In this document: piece by piece, positions 40,455-48,437 of the stretch
Layout: each line of letters starts with the position of its first letter
Position numbering within the stretch: position 1 is the first letter of the stretch
NCBI GenBank assembly: GCA_033722375.1
Contig: JAWVZB010000006.1
Location: forward strand, 1 to 48,473
DNA: 48,473 nucleotides
Direction: 5' to 3'
Source of the DNA: JAWVZB01 sp033722375
Lineage (GTDB): Bacteria > Actinomycetota > Nitriliruptoria > Nitriliruptorales > Nitriliruptoraceae
Position numbers and translations under genes: made by a program
Notes under the pieces: model-generated
What the model was told of the DNA's origin: nothing
The model's input: only the letters and a program-made list of their open reading frames with translations
Databases searched by the model: none

Positions 40455-41503
40455 AGCTGCTCCTCGAAGCCGGGGATCTCCCGGGCGCGCGGACCGGACT
40501 CGCCGACGCGGCGGGCGATGACGTCGGACAGGATCTCGAGGTCCGTGGCGTCGAAGGTGGCGCTGGGCAGCGCCGGCAGGTCGAGGACGGGGCGTTGGCC
40601 CTCGGCCACGAGCCGTGACCGCAGGTTCGCTTCGTGCGCGAGCCGTTCGCGGTGCGCCTCGGCGAGGTCGACGGCGAGCTCGGCGGTGGGCTCGTCGAGG
40701 TCGGCGCCGCCCTGGCTGGCCCGGTCCGCCAGGCCGTCCGCACCGAGCTTGTCGACAGCTCCTGCCTCGTCGGCGGACAGGCGGGACAGTTCGACCTGAT
40801 TGGCCACGACCGGTCCGATCGCGACGCCTGCGTCCTCAAGCATGGCGATGCCGTCCAGCGTCTCCTGGACCGGCATCTCCTCGAGGAGCGTGACGATGAG
40901 GGCCTGGGTGCGCTTGGGGTTCTCGAGCATGTCCTTGATCTGGCCCGCCTGGCGCTTGATCGGACCCACGCGGACGATCTCGGTCACGCCCTCGGGAGCG
41001 TGCAGGAACGGCACGATCCGCCCCGTCGGGGGCGCGTCCACGACGATCAGGTCGTAGACCCTGCGGCCGTCCGAGCGCCGACGCGCCTCGATCTCGTAGA
41101 TCTTCCCGACCAGCAGCAGGTCCCGCAGACCCGGCGCAGCCGTGGTGACGAAGTCGATCGCGTGGGACTTCTCCATCATCCACTGCACGTGCTTGATGCC
41201 GTAGAACAGCTCGAGGTACTCGTAGACGGCTTCGCTCGGGTCGATCGCCATGCCCCACAGCCCTGGCCGGAACTCGCGCTCCTCGTAGTCCCACGGCTGG
41301 GTCTCGAAGACGCGCGGGAAGCTCTGGCGGCCTTCCACCTCGACGAGGAGGGTGCGTCGTCCCGAGGCGACCGCGGCCAGCGCCAACGACGCGGCGACGG
41401 TGGTCTTGCCCACGCCGCCCTTGCCGGTGACGATCGTGAGGTTCGACGCGAACAGCTCGTCGAAGCCGTCCGGCAGCGGTGGGGTGCTCGGGGAGTCGGT
41501 CAT
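40451..41503 (-). CDS. ArsA/Get3-like ATPase, BagA-like subunit
   Basis: The 350-residue ATPase has a full deviant Walker A GKGGVGKTT (27-35) with the signature Lys28 and P-loop Lys33, then VDAPPTGRIVPFLHAPEG. It is the partner of the BagB-like protein and is co-translated with it. In mycobacteria the pair is linked to redox and nitric-oxide defence (as I recall); its client is not known. The start is ATG, six bases after TAGATT, so the mRNA is probably leaderless. Divergent from the NfeD-like gene. Confidence 0.9.
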   Translation of the reverse strand: MTDSPSTPPLPDGFDELFASNLTIVTGKGGVGKTTVAASLALAAVASGRRTLLVEVEGRQSFPRVFETQPWDYEEREFRPGLWGMAIDPSEAVYEYLELFYGIKHVQWMMEKSHAIDFVTTAAPGLRDLLLVGKIYEIEARRRSDGRRVYDLIVVDAPPTGRIVPFLHAPEGVTEIVRVGPIKRQAGQIKDMLENPKRTQALIVTLLEEMPVQETLDGIAMLEDAGVAIGPVVANQVELSRLSADEAGAVDKLGADGLADRASQGGADLDEPTAELAVDLAEAHRERLAHEANLRSRLVAEGQRPVLDLPALPSATFDATDLEILSDVIARRVGESGPRAREIPGFEEQL

Positions 41504-41509
41504 GTGCCC

Positions 41510-41515
41510 AATCTA
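41510..41515 (-). promoter_or_regulatory. Candidate -10 box (TAGATT) of a leaderless BagA-like mRNA
   Basis: TAGATT fits TANNNT and ends six bases before the ATG, so transcription would start at or near the start codon. The 43-bp divergent gap shows no ribosome site for this gene, in line with a leaderless message. Confidence 0.5.
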
Positions 41516-41546
41516 GGTGCCCGACCCTCCTGGGTACGCTCCCGCC

Positions 41547-42908
41547 ATGTCCGTCCTCCCACCCTTCCTTCGGCGTGCCGTCGTGCTCGCGCTCGCGGTG
41601 GCGACGGCGCTGATGGTCGCGGCGGGTGCGGCCCTGGCGCAGGCTGACGACGCGGACGGGGACGACGCCGGACCCACCCGCGACGTCGACATCCTCCCGC
41701 TCGAGGGGTTCATCGACCCGCCGGTCGCGGGTGCGATCGAGGACCTCATCGCGGACGCGAACGCCCGCGGCTCCGAGCTCGTGGTGCTCCAGCTCGACAG
41801 CTCCGGGGGTGTGTCGGTCGACATCGCGTCGTTGGCGGCCGTGGTGCGCGGCTCCGAGGTCCCCGTCGTGGTGTTCGTCGGCCCGTTCGGCACCGACGCC
41901 GAGGTGCGGGGGGCGGCGGCGGTGCTGGCGCTGGCAGCCGACGCGCTCGCGGTGGCCCCGGACGCGACCGTCGGCCCGGTCCTCCCGATCGACTACGCGG
42001 CGCCCGACACCGAGCCGGCTGCCAACGTTCCGCCGGAGCTGCTCGATGGAGCCGCCGACGTCGAGGGACTCCGCGAACTCGGGCTCGATGTCATCGACGC
42101 CAACGGGCTCGAGCCGCTGCTGACCGAGCTCGACCGGGCGGAGCTCGACGGACGCACCGTGACCACCTTGGCCGACGACGTGCGCCCCCGCCTCCACAGC
42201 CTCGGGCTGCTGCGGCGGATGCTCCACGCCGCCGCCACCCCCGAGTTCGTGTACCTGCTGCTCGTGGTCGGCCTGGGGATGCTGCTCTTCGAGGTCTTCC
42301 AGCCCGGCTTCGGCGTGGCCGGCCTCGCGGGGCTGATCCTCGGGGCGGTCGGGGCGTTCGGGCTCACGGTGCTGCCGGTGGCGTGGTGGGCGGTCGCGCT
42401 GGTCGTGCTGGGGCTGGTGCTGTACGCGGTCGACACCGCCATGGCGGGGTTCGGAGCAGTCACGGCGGCGGCGACCGCCAGCTTCGCGGCCGGCTCCTGG
42501 TGGTTCTACGAGCACCCGTCGCTCGCGCTGTCGGGCTGGCTCGTGGCCGCCACGACCGTGGTCGCGTTCTCCTTCTTCGTCGTCGTCATGACCTCGATCC
42601 TGCGGGCGCAGGCCGGTCCCGCGGCCGACGCCGTCGAGGAGCTCGTGGGTCGGCCGGGGGTGGTCAGATCGGTGCTCGACCCGGAGGGGCACGTGTTCGT
42701 GGACGGGGCGCTGTGGCGGGCGCGGTGGGGCGCCGGCGACGAGAAGGTCACCGTCGGCACCCCGATCCGCGTCACCGGGATCGACGGGCCGCTCGTGCTC
42801 GTCGGGCCACATCGCGCCGCTGATGGTCCCGGGGACGAAGGGGACAGGGACGAAGGTGCTAGCTCTGGGCGAAATGACCAGCGTCCACAGCAAGCGCCGG
42901 GGGGCTAG
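41547..42908 (+). CDS. NfeD-like membrane protein with degenerate ClpP-type protease domain
   Basis: The 453-residue protein has a signal peptide (about 8-32), a ClpP/crotonase-like domain (about 45-225), about four or five membrane segments (about 230-355) and an NfeD beta-barrel domain (about 375-430, with VGRPGVVRSVLDPEGHVFVDGALW). In active NfeD proteases a serine lies in a GAxAxSA motif. Here the matching region reads VRGAAAVLALAADAL without it, and LDSSGG replaces LDTPGG. It probably does not cut peptides but may still bind stomatin-like partners. ATG at 41547. Confidence 0.85.
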   Translation: MSVLPPFLRRAVVLALAVATALMVAAGAALAQADDADGDDAGPTRDVDILPLEGFIDPPVAGAIEDLIADANARGSELVVLQLDSSGGVSVDIASLAAVVRGSEVPVVVFVGPFGTDAEVRGAAAVLALAADALAVAPDATVGPVLPIDYAAPDTEPAANVPPELLDGAADVEGLRELGLDVIDANGLEPLLTELDRAELDGRTVTTLADDVRPRLHSLGLLRRMLHAAATPEFVYLLLVVGLGMLLFEVFQPGFGVAGLAGLILGAVGAFGLTVLPVAWWAVALVVLGLVLYAVDTAMAGFGAVTAAATASFAAGSWWFYEHPSLALSGWLVAATTVVAFSFFVVVMTSILRAQAGPAADAVEELVGRPGVVRSVLDPEGHVFVDGALWRARWGAGDEKVTVGTPIRVTGIDGPLVLVGPHRAADGPGDEGDRDEGASSGRNDQRPQQAPGG

Positions 42909-42937
42909 TCACGGCGGATGTGACGTCCTAGTGTCAC
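42908..42937. promoter_or_regulatory. GTCAC/GTGAC repeat cluster upstream of the second WhiB gene
   Basis: GTCAC (42908-42912), GTGAC (42920-42924) and GTCAC (42933-42937) alternate with spacers of 7 and 8 bases, giving two overlapping inverted repeats. They lie 33 bases before the WhiB start, a sensible position for a regulator. TGTGA...TCAC resembles CRP-type sites but the spacing is 8, not 6. Confidence 0.4.
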
Positions 42938-42970
42938 CGCGGAACCACCGAGCGACACCTTGGGGGACCG

Positions 42971-43249
42971 GTGCTCATCCCGCTCGACAGCCCTGACTGG
43001 GATCGCGACGCCCACTGCCGCGGTGCCGACGCGTCCGTCTTCTTCGGACCCAACCACTTCGAGCCCAAGCGCGAGCGTGAGGCCAGGGAGGCGGCCGCGA
43101 AGGCGATCTGCCGGGGTTGTCCGACCCTGGCCGCCTGCCGCGAGTTCGCCCTCGAGCACGAGGAGGCGTTCGGGGTCTGGGGTGGGCTCGGCGAAGCCGA
43201 CCGTCGCCGGATCCTCGCCGGAGACAAGGACCTGCGCCAGGCCGGATAG
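42971..43249 (+). CDS. WhiB-family iron-sulfur regulator (second copy)
   Basis: The 92-residue protein has ligands Cys16, Cys47, Cys50 and Cys56 (C-x30-C-x2-C-x5-C) and GVWGGLGEADRRR. The longer first spacer, compared with x22 in the other WhiB, includes a charged EPKREREAREAAAK helix. It should bind 4Fe-4S and regulate transcription. GTG start after GGGGGACCG. It is 69 bases before the DUF4177 gene. In the mycobacterial locus I recall, no second WhiB lies here. Confidence 0.92.
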   Translation: MLIPLDSPDWDRDAHCRGADASVFFGPNHFEPKREREAREAAAKAICRGCPTLAACREFALEHEEAFGVWGGLGEADRRRILAGDKDLRQAG

Positions 43250-43318
43250 ATCACCGGCCGTTTGGCGCCGCTCGGCGGCATGGGGTATCACGCGTGGTGA
43301 CCGACCAAGGACCACCAC

Positions 43319-43468
43319 GTGACCATCTGGGAGTACGCCACCGCCCCGCTCATCAGCCACGCCCTCCAGCAGATCCTGAACCAGTGGGGTGAGGACGGCT
43401 GGGAGCTCGTGACGGTCGCCGACAACGTCGCCTACTTCAAGCGCCCGAAGAGCACGGAGGAGAGCTGA
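43319..43468 (+). CDS. DUF4177-type small protein (Rv3678A-like)
   Basis: This 49-residue ORF starts at GTG 43319 with AAGGA upstream. The protein begins TIWEYATAPLISHA, contains ILNQWGEDGWELVTV and ends with YFKRPKS, the pattern of a small actinobacterial protein encoded next to RidA. Its TGA shares one base with the RidA ATG (TGATG), so the two are translated together. Function unknown. Confidence 0.85.
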   Translation: MTIWEYATAPLISHALQQILNQWGEDGWELVTVADNVAYFKRPKSTEES

Positions 43469-43926
43469 TGGCCACTCCCGAGGAGCGCCTCGAGGAACGA
43501 GGCATCACGCTGCCCGAGCCGCCGGCGCCGGCGGCGGCCTACCAGCCGTACCGCCACAGCGGAGACCTGGTCTTCACCGCCGGGCAGTTGCCGACCGAGG
43601 ACGGGTCATTGCCCGCCACCGGCAAGCTCGGCGATGCCATCGACACCGCTCGCGGCCAGGAGCTGGCGCAGACCGCAGCCATCAACATCCTCGCGCAGGC
43701 CAAGGCGGCGGCCGGGGAGCTGTCCCGTGTGCGCATGGTCAAGCTCACCGTGTTCGTCGCGAGCACGCCCGACTTCACCGAGCAGCACCTGGTCGCGAAC
43801 GGGGCGTCGGAGTTCCTCGGCGAGGTCCTCGGCGACGACGGCGTGCACGCACGCTCCGCCGTCGGGGTGCCGGTGCTGCCGCTCGACAGCCCCATCGAGA
43901 TCGAAGCCGTCCTCGAGGTCTCGTGA
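43468..43926 (+). CDS. RidA-family (YjgF/YER057c/UK114) protein
   Basis: The 152-residue protein has the RidA fold pattern: YRHSGDLVFTAGQLP, QTAAINILAQAKAAAGELSRVRMVKLTVFVAS, then HARSAVGVPVLPLDSPIEIEAVLEV. RidA deaminates reactive imine/enamine intermediates made by PLP enzymes such as threonine dehydratase. Members of this longer group carry about 25 extra residues at the start. Whether the archetypal Arg is in the site (HARSAVGV) should be checked by alignment. It is coupled to the DUF4177 gene and convergent with selB. Confidence 0.9.
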   Translation: MATPEERLEERGITLPEPPAPAAAYQPYRHSGDLVFTAGQLPTEDGSLPATGKLGDAIDTARGQELAQTAAINILAQAKAAAGELSRVRMVKLTVFVASTPDFTEQHLVANGASEFLGEVLGDDGVHARSAVGVPVLPLDSPIEIEAVLEVS

Positions 43927-43999
43927 CAGGAACCGTCGCATGTGCCGGGAACTGTCAGCGGGCGTGTCGCCGGCGCTCGACGACGCCTTGACTGACGAC

Positions 44000-44025
44000 G
44001 GAAACCGTCGCATATCGCGGTTTCC
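44000..44025. terminator. Bidirectional stem-loop between ridA and selB
   Basis: GGAAACCG and CGGTTTCC form an 8-bp perfect stem around 10 bases between the two convergent genes. A second, weaker stem TGACAG/CTGTCA (43924-43957) starts at the RidA stop. Its loop region repeats AACCGTCGCAT, which also occurs within the main hairpin. Confidence 0.6.
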
Positions 44026-44037
44026 GACGTCGGCCGG

Positions 44038-45900
44038 TCAGTGGAGCTCGCGTAGCCGTCCGTCGAAGTCGGTGACCCCGACGGCGTCGAGGTGTTCGAG
44101 CAGCGGGATCGCGTAGCGGCGCGTGGTGCCCCAGGCGTCCTTGGCCTGCGCGGCGGTGAACGCCCCGACCTCGTCGTACAGCTCCTCGAGCCGGGCCACA
44201 GCGTCGTCCACCGCCGCACGGGTGAACGCCACCTCGCCACAGCGGACGATGCGGCCCTCCTGCTCGAGCCGCTGGAGCTCCTGGTAGCCGACGCCGGCCC
44301 GGGCAGCGGCCTCGTCGAGCTTCGGTGGTGACAGCGGATCCTCACCGAGGATCTCGACCAGGGCGGAGGCCCGCTGCTCGGCAGCCGCATCGATGCGGTC
44401 GGCATGGGTGGCCAGCGCGACGTTGCTGCCCGACCGGTGCAGGACCCCGGCGTCGACGAGGTGGTCGATCAGGTGCGGGGCGAGATCGCGGGAACAGCCG
44501 CGCTGCTCGAGCGACCGCGCCAGCCGGACCCGGTCGCGCCCCGGGCTGTCGGGCTCGGCCTCGTGGTGGGACCGGAGCTGCTCCTCGACCATCCCCCGCC
44601 ACCGCGTCAGCGCTGCCTCGTGGACGAGGTGCTCGCCGAGATCGTGGATCGCCTCCGGCAGCTCGTGACCGGGAGGGAGCTGCGCCGCTGCCCGCGCGCG
44701 GCGGGCGGGGCGCGCCCCGCCGCTCGCCGCAACCAGCTCGGTCAGCCGGTCGTCGCTCAACAGGACCCGCTCGAGCGCGTCGGTCCGCTCGAGCCGCCGG
44801 TCCGAACCGCGGACCCGCTCCCCGGGGTCGGGATCGACGACTTCACCGCCGCCGACGGTCGCCCGGCGCCCCGCCTCACGCAGGACGAACCGGTCGCCGG
44901 AGGCGAGGGGAAGCGGGGCATCGAGCTCGAGCCGCACCCAGCCCTCGGCACCGCCGGCGATGGGCTCGTCGAGCAGCGGATGGACGGTGCACACCACCTC
45001 GGCGCTGCCAGCATGGAGGTGCCAGGCACCCGGTTGGTCGATCTCGGTGCCGGGGAGCGCACGGACCCATGTGTCCACCGCCTCGGTGACGAGCCAGTCC
45101 GCAGCGGTGCCGACCACGGCGTCGCCGCGGCTCACGGCGTCGGTGCTGATCCCGCCGAGGTTGCACGCGACCCGTGTCCCCGGCCCCGCCGACTCGACCG
45201 TCTCGCCGAGGCTCTGCATCCCGCGGATCCTCGCCCGCTGGCCCGCCGGCAGTAGTCGGACCTCGTCGCCGGTCGCCAGCCCGCCGCCGTGCAGGGTCCC
45301 GGTCACCACCGTCCCCGCCCCGCTGATCGTGAACGACCGGTCCACCCACAGGCGCGGCCGGCCCCGGTCGGGTGGGGGCGGGGCGCTGGCCAGCTGCTGG
45401 TGGAGCACGCCGGCGAGCTCCTCGATCCCGCGCCCCGCCAGCGCGTCGGTCAGGACGAGCGGGGCGTCGGCCAGGCCCGTGCCAGCGACCTGCTGCCGGG
45501 TGTCGTCCGCCACCTGATGCGCCCGTTCCTCGCCCGTCAGGTCGGTCTTCGTGATCGCGATCACGCCTCGGTGGACGTCCAGCAGGTCGAGGATGTCGAG
45601 GTGCTCCTGGGACTGCGCCGACCACCCGTCGTCGGCAGCTACGACGAACAGCACGTGGCGGACCCCACCGGCGCCGGCCAGCATGTTGGCGATGAACTTC
45701 TCGTGGCCGGGGACGTCGACGAAGGCGACCGTGAGCGGGTCGCCGTCCTCGCCGTCGAGCTCCGTCCACACGAACCCGAGGTCGATGGTCAGCCCGCGGT
45801 CTCGCTCTTCCTGCCAGCGGTCGGGTTCCATGCCGGTCAGCACCCGCAGCAGGGTGGACTTGCCGTGGTCGACGTGGCCGGCGGTGGCGACGACGTGCAT
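44038..45900 (-). CDS. selB: Selenocysteine-specific elongation factor SelB
   Basis: The 620-residue protein has a translational GTPase domain with G1 GHVDHGKST (8-16), DVPGHE and TKTD, two EF-Tu-like barrels, and C-terminal winged-helix repeats (about 430-620) ending in LLEHLDAVGVTDFDGR, which in SelB bind the SECIS hairpin. It brings selenocysteinyl-tRNA to UGA codons. ATG start shares one base with the selA stop (TGATG), so the pair is co-translated. No selenoprotein gene with an in-frame UGA is evident in this window. Confidence 0.95.
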   Translation of the reverse strand: MHVVATAGHVDHGKSTLLRVLTGMEPDRWQEERDRGLTIDLGFVWTELDGEDGDPLTVAFVDVPGHEKFIANMLAGAGGVRHVLFVVAADDGWSAQSQEHLDILDLLDVHRGVIAITKTDLTGEERAHQVADDTRQQVAGTGLADAPLVLTDALAGRGIEELAGVLHQQLASAPPPPDRGRPRLWVDRSFTISGAGTVVTGTLHGGGLATGDEVRLLPAGQRARIRGMQSLGETVESAGPGTRVACNLGGISTDAVSRGDAVVGTAADWLVTEAVDTWVRALPGTEIDQPGAWHLHAGSAEVVCTVHPLLDEPIAGGAEGWVRLELDAPLPLASGDRFVLREAGRRATVGGGEVVDPDPGERVRGSDRRLERTDALERVLLSDDRLTELVAASGGARPARRARAAAQLPPGHELPEAIHDLGEHLVHEAALTRWRGMVEEQLRSHHEAEPDSPGRDRVRLARSLEQRGCSRDLAPHLIDHLVDAGVLHRSGSNVALATHADRIDAAAEQRASALVEILGEDPLSPPKLDEAAARAGVGYQELQRLEQEGRIVRCGEVAFTRAAVDDAVARLEELYDEVGAFTAAQAKDAWGTTRRYAIPLLEHLDAVGVTDFDGRLRELH

Positions 45901-47279
45901 CAGGGCAGCGTGGACCGGACCAGCGTGGCGAGCTCGTCGTCCTGAGCCGGCGCCACGGTGCGGAGGTCCAGCACCACACGCCCCTCCTCGATCCGGGTGA
46001 CGACCGGGGGGTCGAGCGCACGCAGCCGGCCGGCCAGCGACTCGGCGTCGTCGGGGTCGAGCTCCACGCCCCAGGACGCCAGCTCGGTCGTCGGCAGCGC
46101 CCCGCCCCCAACCACCGAGGTCAGCTGTGTCGCCCGCGTCGCTCCGCCGATCTCGTCAGCGAGCGCCCGCGCGCGCCGGGCCAGCACCTCGAGGTCGGCG
46201 TCCAGCATCGCCCAGCCCGGCAGGTCGGTGGGATGGTCGTCACGGAGGTAGCTCTCGAGCGTGGCCTCGAGCGCGGCGCGCTGGAGCTTGTCGATCCGGA
46301 ACGCCCGCGCCAGCGGGTGGCGTCGGAGCCGGTCCACGAGCTCCTCGCGGCCCGCGATCAGGCCGGCCTGCGGCCCACCCAGCAGCTTGTCGCCACTGAA
46401 CAAGACCAGGTCCGCGCCCGCGTCCAACGCCTCCTCGACCGACGGCTCGCCCCGCAGCGCCCCGCCGTGCGCGTGCAGCAATCCCGAACCGAGGTCGTAC
46501 ACGAGCGGCAGGTCGTGCTCCGCGGCGAGTGCAGCCAGTTCGCTGACCGCCACGGTCTCGGTGAAGCCCACGATGTCGAAGTTCGAGCGGTGGACCTTGA
46601 GCAGCAGTCCGGTGTCTGCGGTGATGGCGTCGCGGTAGTCGTCGACCCGGGTCCGGTTCGTCGTGCCGACCTCCCGCATGGTGGCGCCGGACGCGGACAT
46701 GATGTCGGGGAGGCGGTAGGAGCCGCCGATCTCGATCAGCTCGCCGCGCGACACCAGCGCATCGCGCCCCGCCGACAGCGCCGCCAGCGCCAGCACCAGT
46801 GCCGCCGCGCCGTTGTTGACCACCGTGGCGGCCGGGGCGCCGGTGGCCTCAGCCGCCAGCTCCCCGACGTGCCGGGTGCGGCTGCCGCGATGGCCCTCGG
46901 CCAGGTCGTACTCGAGCGTGGTGTAGCCGGAGGCCGCGACGATCGCCTCGCGGGCAGCGGCCGAGAGCGGGGCACGTCCGAGGTTGGTGTGGAACACCAC
47001 GCCGGTCGCGTTGATGACCCGCCGGAGGCGGTGGCGCCGTGCACCCTCGAGCTGACGGACCGCACGGGACACGATCTCGACGTCCGTCGGCAGCCGGGCG
47101 CCCTCGAGCAGCTCGTTGCGGACCTCGTCGACGCTGTCTCGGAGCGCGTTCGCGACCGCCCGTCGTCCGTAGCGCTCGATCGCGGCGGCCGTGTCCGAGC
47201 GTTCGAGGAGCGCCCCGACCTGCGGCAGCTGCGACAGGTCGGGCGACGCGGGGGAGCTGGTGTCAGGCGGGTTGTTCAT
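45900..47279 (-). CDS. selA: L-seryl-tRNA(Sec) selenium transferase SelA
   Basis: The 459-residue PLP enzyme has VINATGVVFHTNLGRAPLS, the conserved RSNFDIVGFTE, and the PLP lysine Lys298 in FSGDKLLGGPQAG. It converts seryl-tRNA(Sec) to selenocysteinyl-tRNA(Sec) with selenophosphate. ATG start; only a weak ribosome site is seen. It lies upstream of selB on the same strand and 63 bases after the membrane protein gene. tRNA-Sec and SelD are not visible in the window. Confidence 0.95.
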   Translation of the reverse strand: MNNPPDTSSPASPDLSQLPQVGALLERSDTAAAIERYGRRAVANALRDSVDEVRNELLEGARLPTDVEIVSRAVRQLEGARRHRLRRVINATGVVFHTNLGRAPLSAAAREAIVAASGYTTLEYDLAEGHRGSRTRHVGELAAEATGAPAATVVNNGAAALVLALAALSAGRDALVSRGELIEIGGSYRLPDIMSASGATMREVGTTNRTRVDDYRDAITADTGLLLKVHRSNFDIVGFTETVAVSELAALAAEHDLPLVYDLGSGLLHAHGGALRGEPSVEEALDAGADLVLFSGDKLLGGPQAGLIAGREELVDRLRRHPLARAFRIDKLQRAALEATLESYLRDDHPTDLPGWAMLDADLEVLARRARALADEIGGATRATQLTSVVGGGALPTTELASWGVELDPDDAESLAGRLRALDPPVVTRIEEGRVVLDLRTVAPAQDDELATLVRSTLP

Positions 47280-47342
47280 CGACGCTCACGGTGGGTGGGG
47301 CCGAGTGAACCATGCCCCGCCGGCGCGCTGCTGTCATGGAGC

Positions 47343-48437
47343 TCAGGCGCGCAGGAAGAGGCCGCGGCGGTCCAGGACCCCGACGAGCATGACCGCCCCG
47401 GTGACCACTCCTGCTGCGAGGAGCAGCGCTCCGAGCTCGGGTCCGAACGTGGCGGCGAACCCGTCGACCAGACGCGCCCAGGCGCTCCCAGGCTCGCCGG
47501 CCCCGAGCCACGCCGTCACGGCGGCAGTCGTGACGTAGGCGGGGAAGGCGTGCCGGCCGAGCACGGTGATCCGGCTCACCAGCCGGCGTCCCGGCAGCAC
47601 GGTGACGAGGACGTAGGCGAGTGCCAGCAACACCACCGCCGCGCCGACACCGAACAGCACGAAGGTCGCGGTCATGAGCGTGCGGTTCAGGGGCAGCACC
47701 TGGGCCCCGACCACGCCGGTCGCGCCGACGTAGATGCCGGTGAGCGCGAGCGCCACGCCGGTCGCGGGCCCGTCGGGGCGGCTCCGCAGCCAGTCGCCGA
47801 CCCAGAAGCCGGCCAGCACGGTGACCACGACCGTGGGCAGCGCCACGAACAGATGCGGCTCGGTCGGGGCGAGGCGGCTCAGGCCGATCCAGTTCGCGGC
47901 GAGCAGCACCACCGCCGCCCCTGCCTGGGCGGGGCGGGGCAGCTCGGCGACGAGCCAGACGCCGACCCACGCCACCGCGAGCTGCGCCAGCCGCGAGGAC
48001 AGCACCAGCTCGACCGAGAGCTCCTCCAGGGGCGTTCCCGCCAGCAACTCGAGGGCAACCGCGACGCCGACCAGCAGCACGACCCGGCGGGCCAGTCGCA
48101 GCGCGGCCGCACGGGTGTCACGGTGCCGCATCCGGCTGGACGCCAGCGCCCCGCCCGAGATCACGAGCAGCACCGGCGCGACCAGGTCGGCGAGGCGGAA
48201 GCCGTGCCAGGGCGACGGATGGAACAGTTCCGGCAGCCGGGAGATGTCCGCCACCGCCAGCCCGGTCAGCACCGCAACCAGCGCCACACCCCGGAGGGTG
48301 TCCAGCGAGGTCAGACGTCGGCCACCCTTCGAGGACGCGCCCGTCTTCGCACGCCGGGAGGCGGTCTTGGTGGCGATGGGGAAGCTCCGGTCTCGTCTCA
48401 CCCCCTTGTATCGAGGCCGCAACCCGGGTTCGAGCAT
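47343..48437 (-). CDS. Multi-pass membrane protein, HGSNAT/DUF1624-like acyltransferase family
   Basis: The 364-residue protein has about ten membrane segments and a basic cytoplasmic start (about 1-42). SLDTLRGVALVAVLTGLAV, seen near residue 44, is the hallmark N-terminus of the heparan-alpha-glucosaminide N-acetyltransferase-like/DUF1624 proteins and of related acyltransferases. The catalytic His of the acetyltransferases could not be placed with confidence. Any acylated substrate is unknown. The start is uncertain: ATG at 48437 is close to the window end, and later starts are possible. Confidence 0.7.
   Translation of the reverse strand: MLEPGLRPRYKGVRRDRSFPIATKTASRRAKTGASSKGGRRLTSLDTLRGVALVAVLTGLAVADISRLPELFHPSPWHGFRLADLVAPVLLVISGGALASSRMRHRDTRAAALRLARRVVLLVGVAVALELLAGTPLEELSVELVLSSRLAQLAVAWVGVWLVAELPRPAQAGAAVVLLAANWIGLSRLAPTEPHLFVALPTVVVTVLAGFWVGDWLRSRPDGPATGVALALTGIYVGATGVVGAQVLPLNRTLMTATFVLFGVGAAVVLLALAYVLVTVLPGRRLVSRITVLGRHAFPAYVTTAAVTAWLGAGEPGSAWARLVDGFAATFGPELGALLLAAGVVTGAVMLVGVLDRRGLFLRA

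Noticed and set aside
47280..47342. Possible tRNA-Sec between selA and the membrane protein gene
   Set aside because: The gap is only 63 bases and shows no acceptor stem, T-arm or long variable arm.
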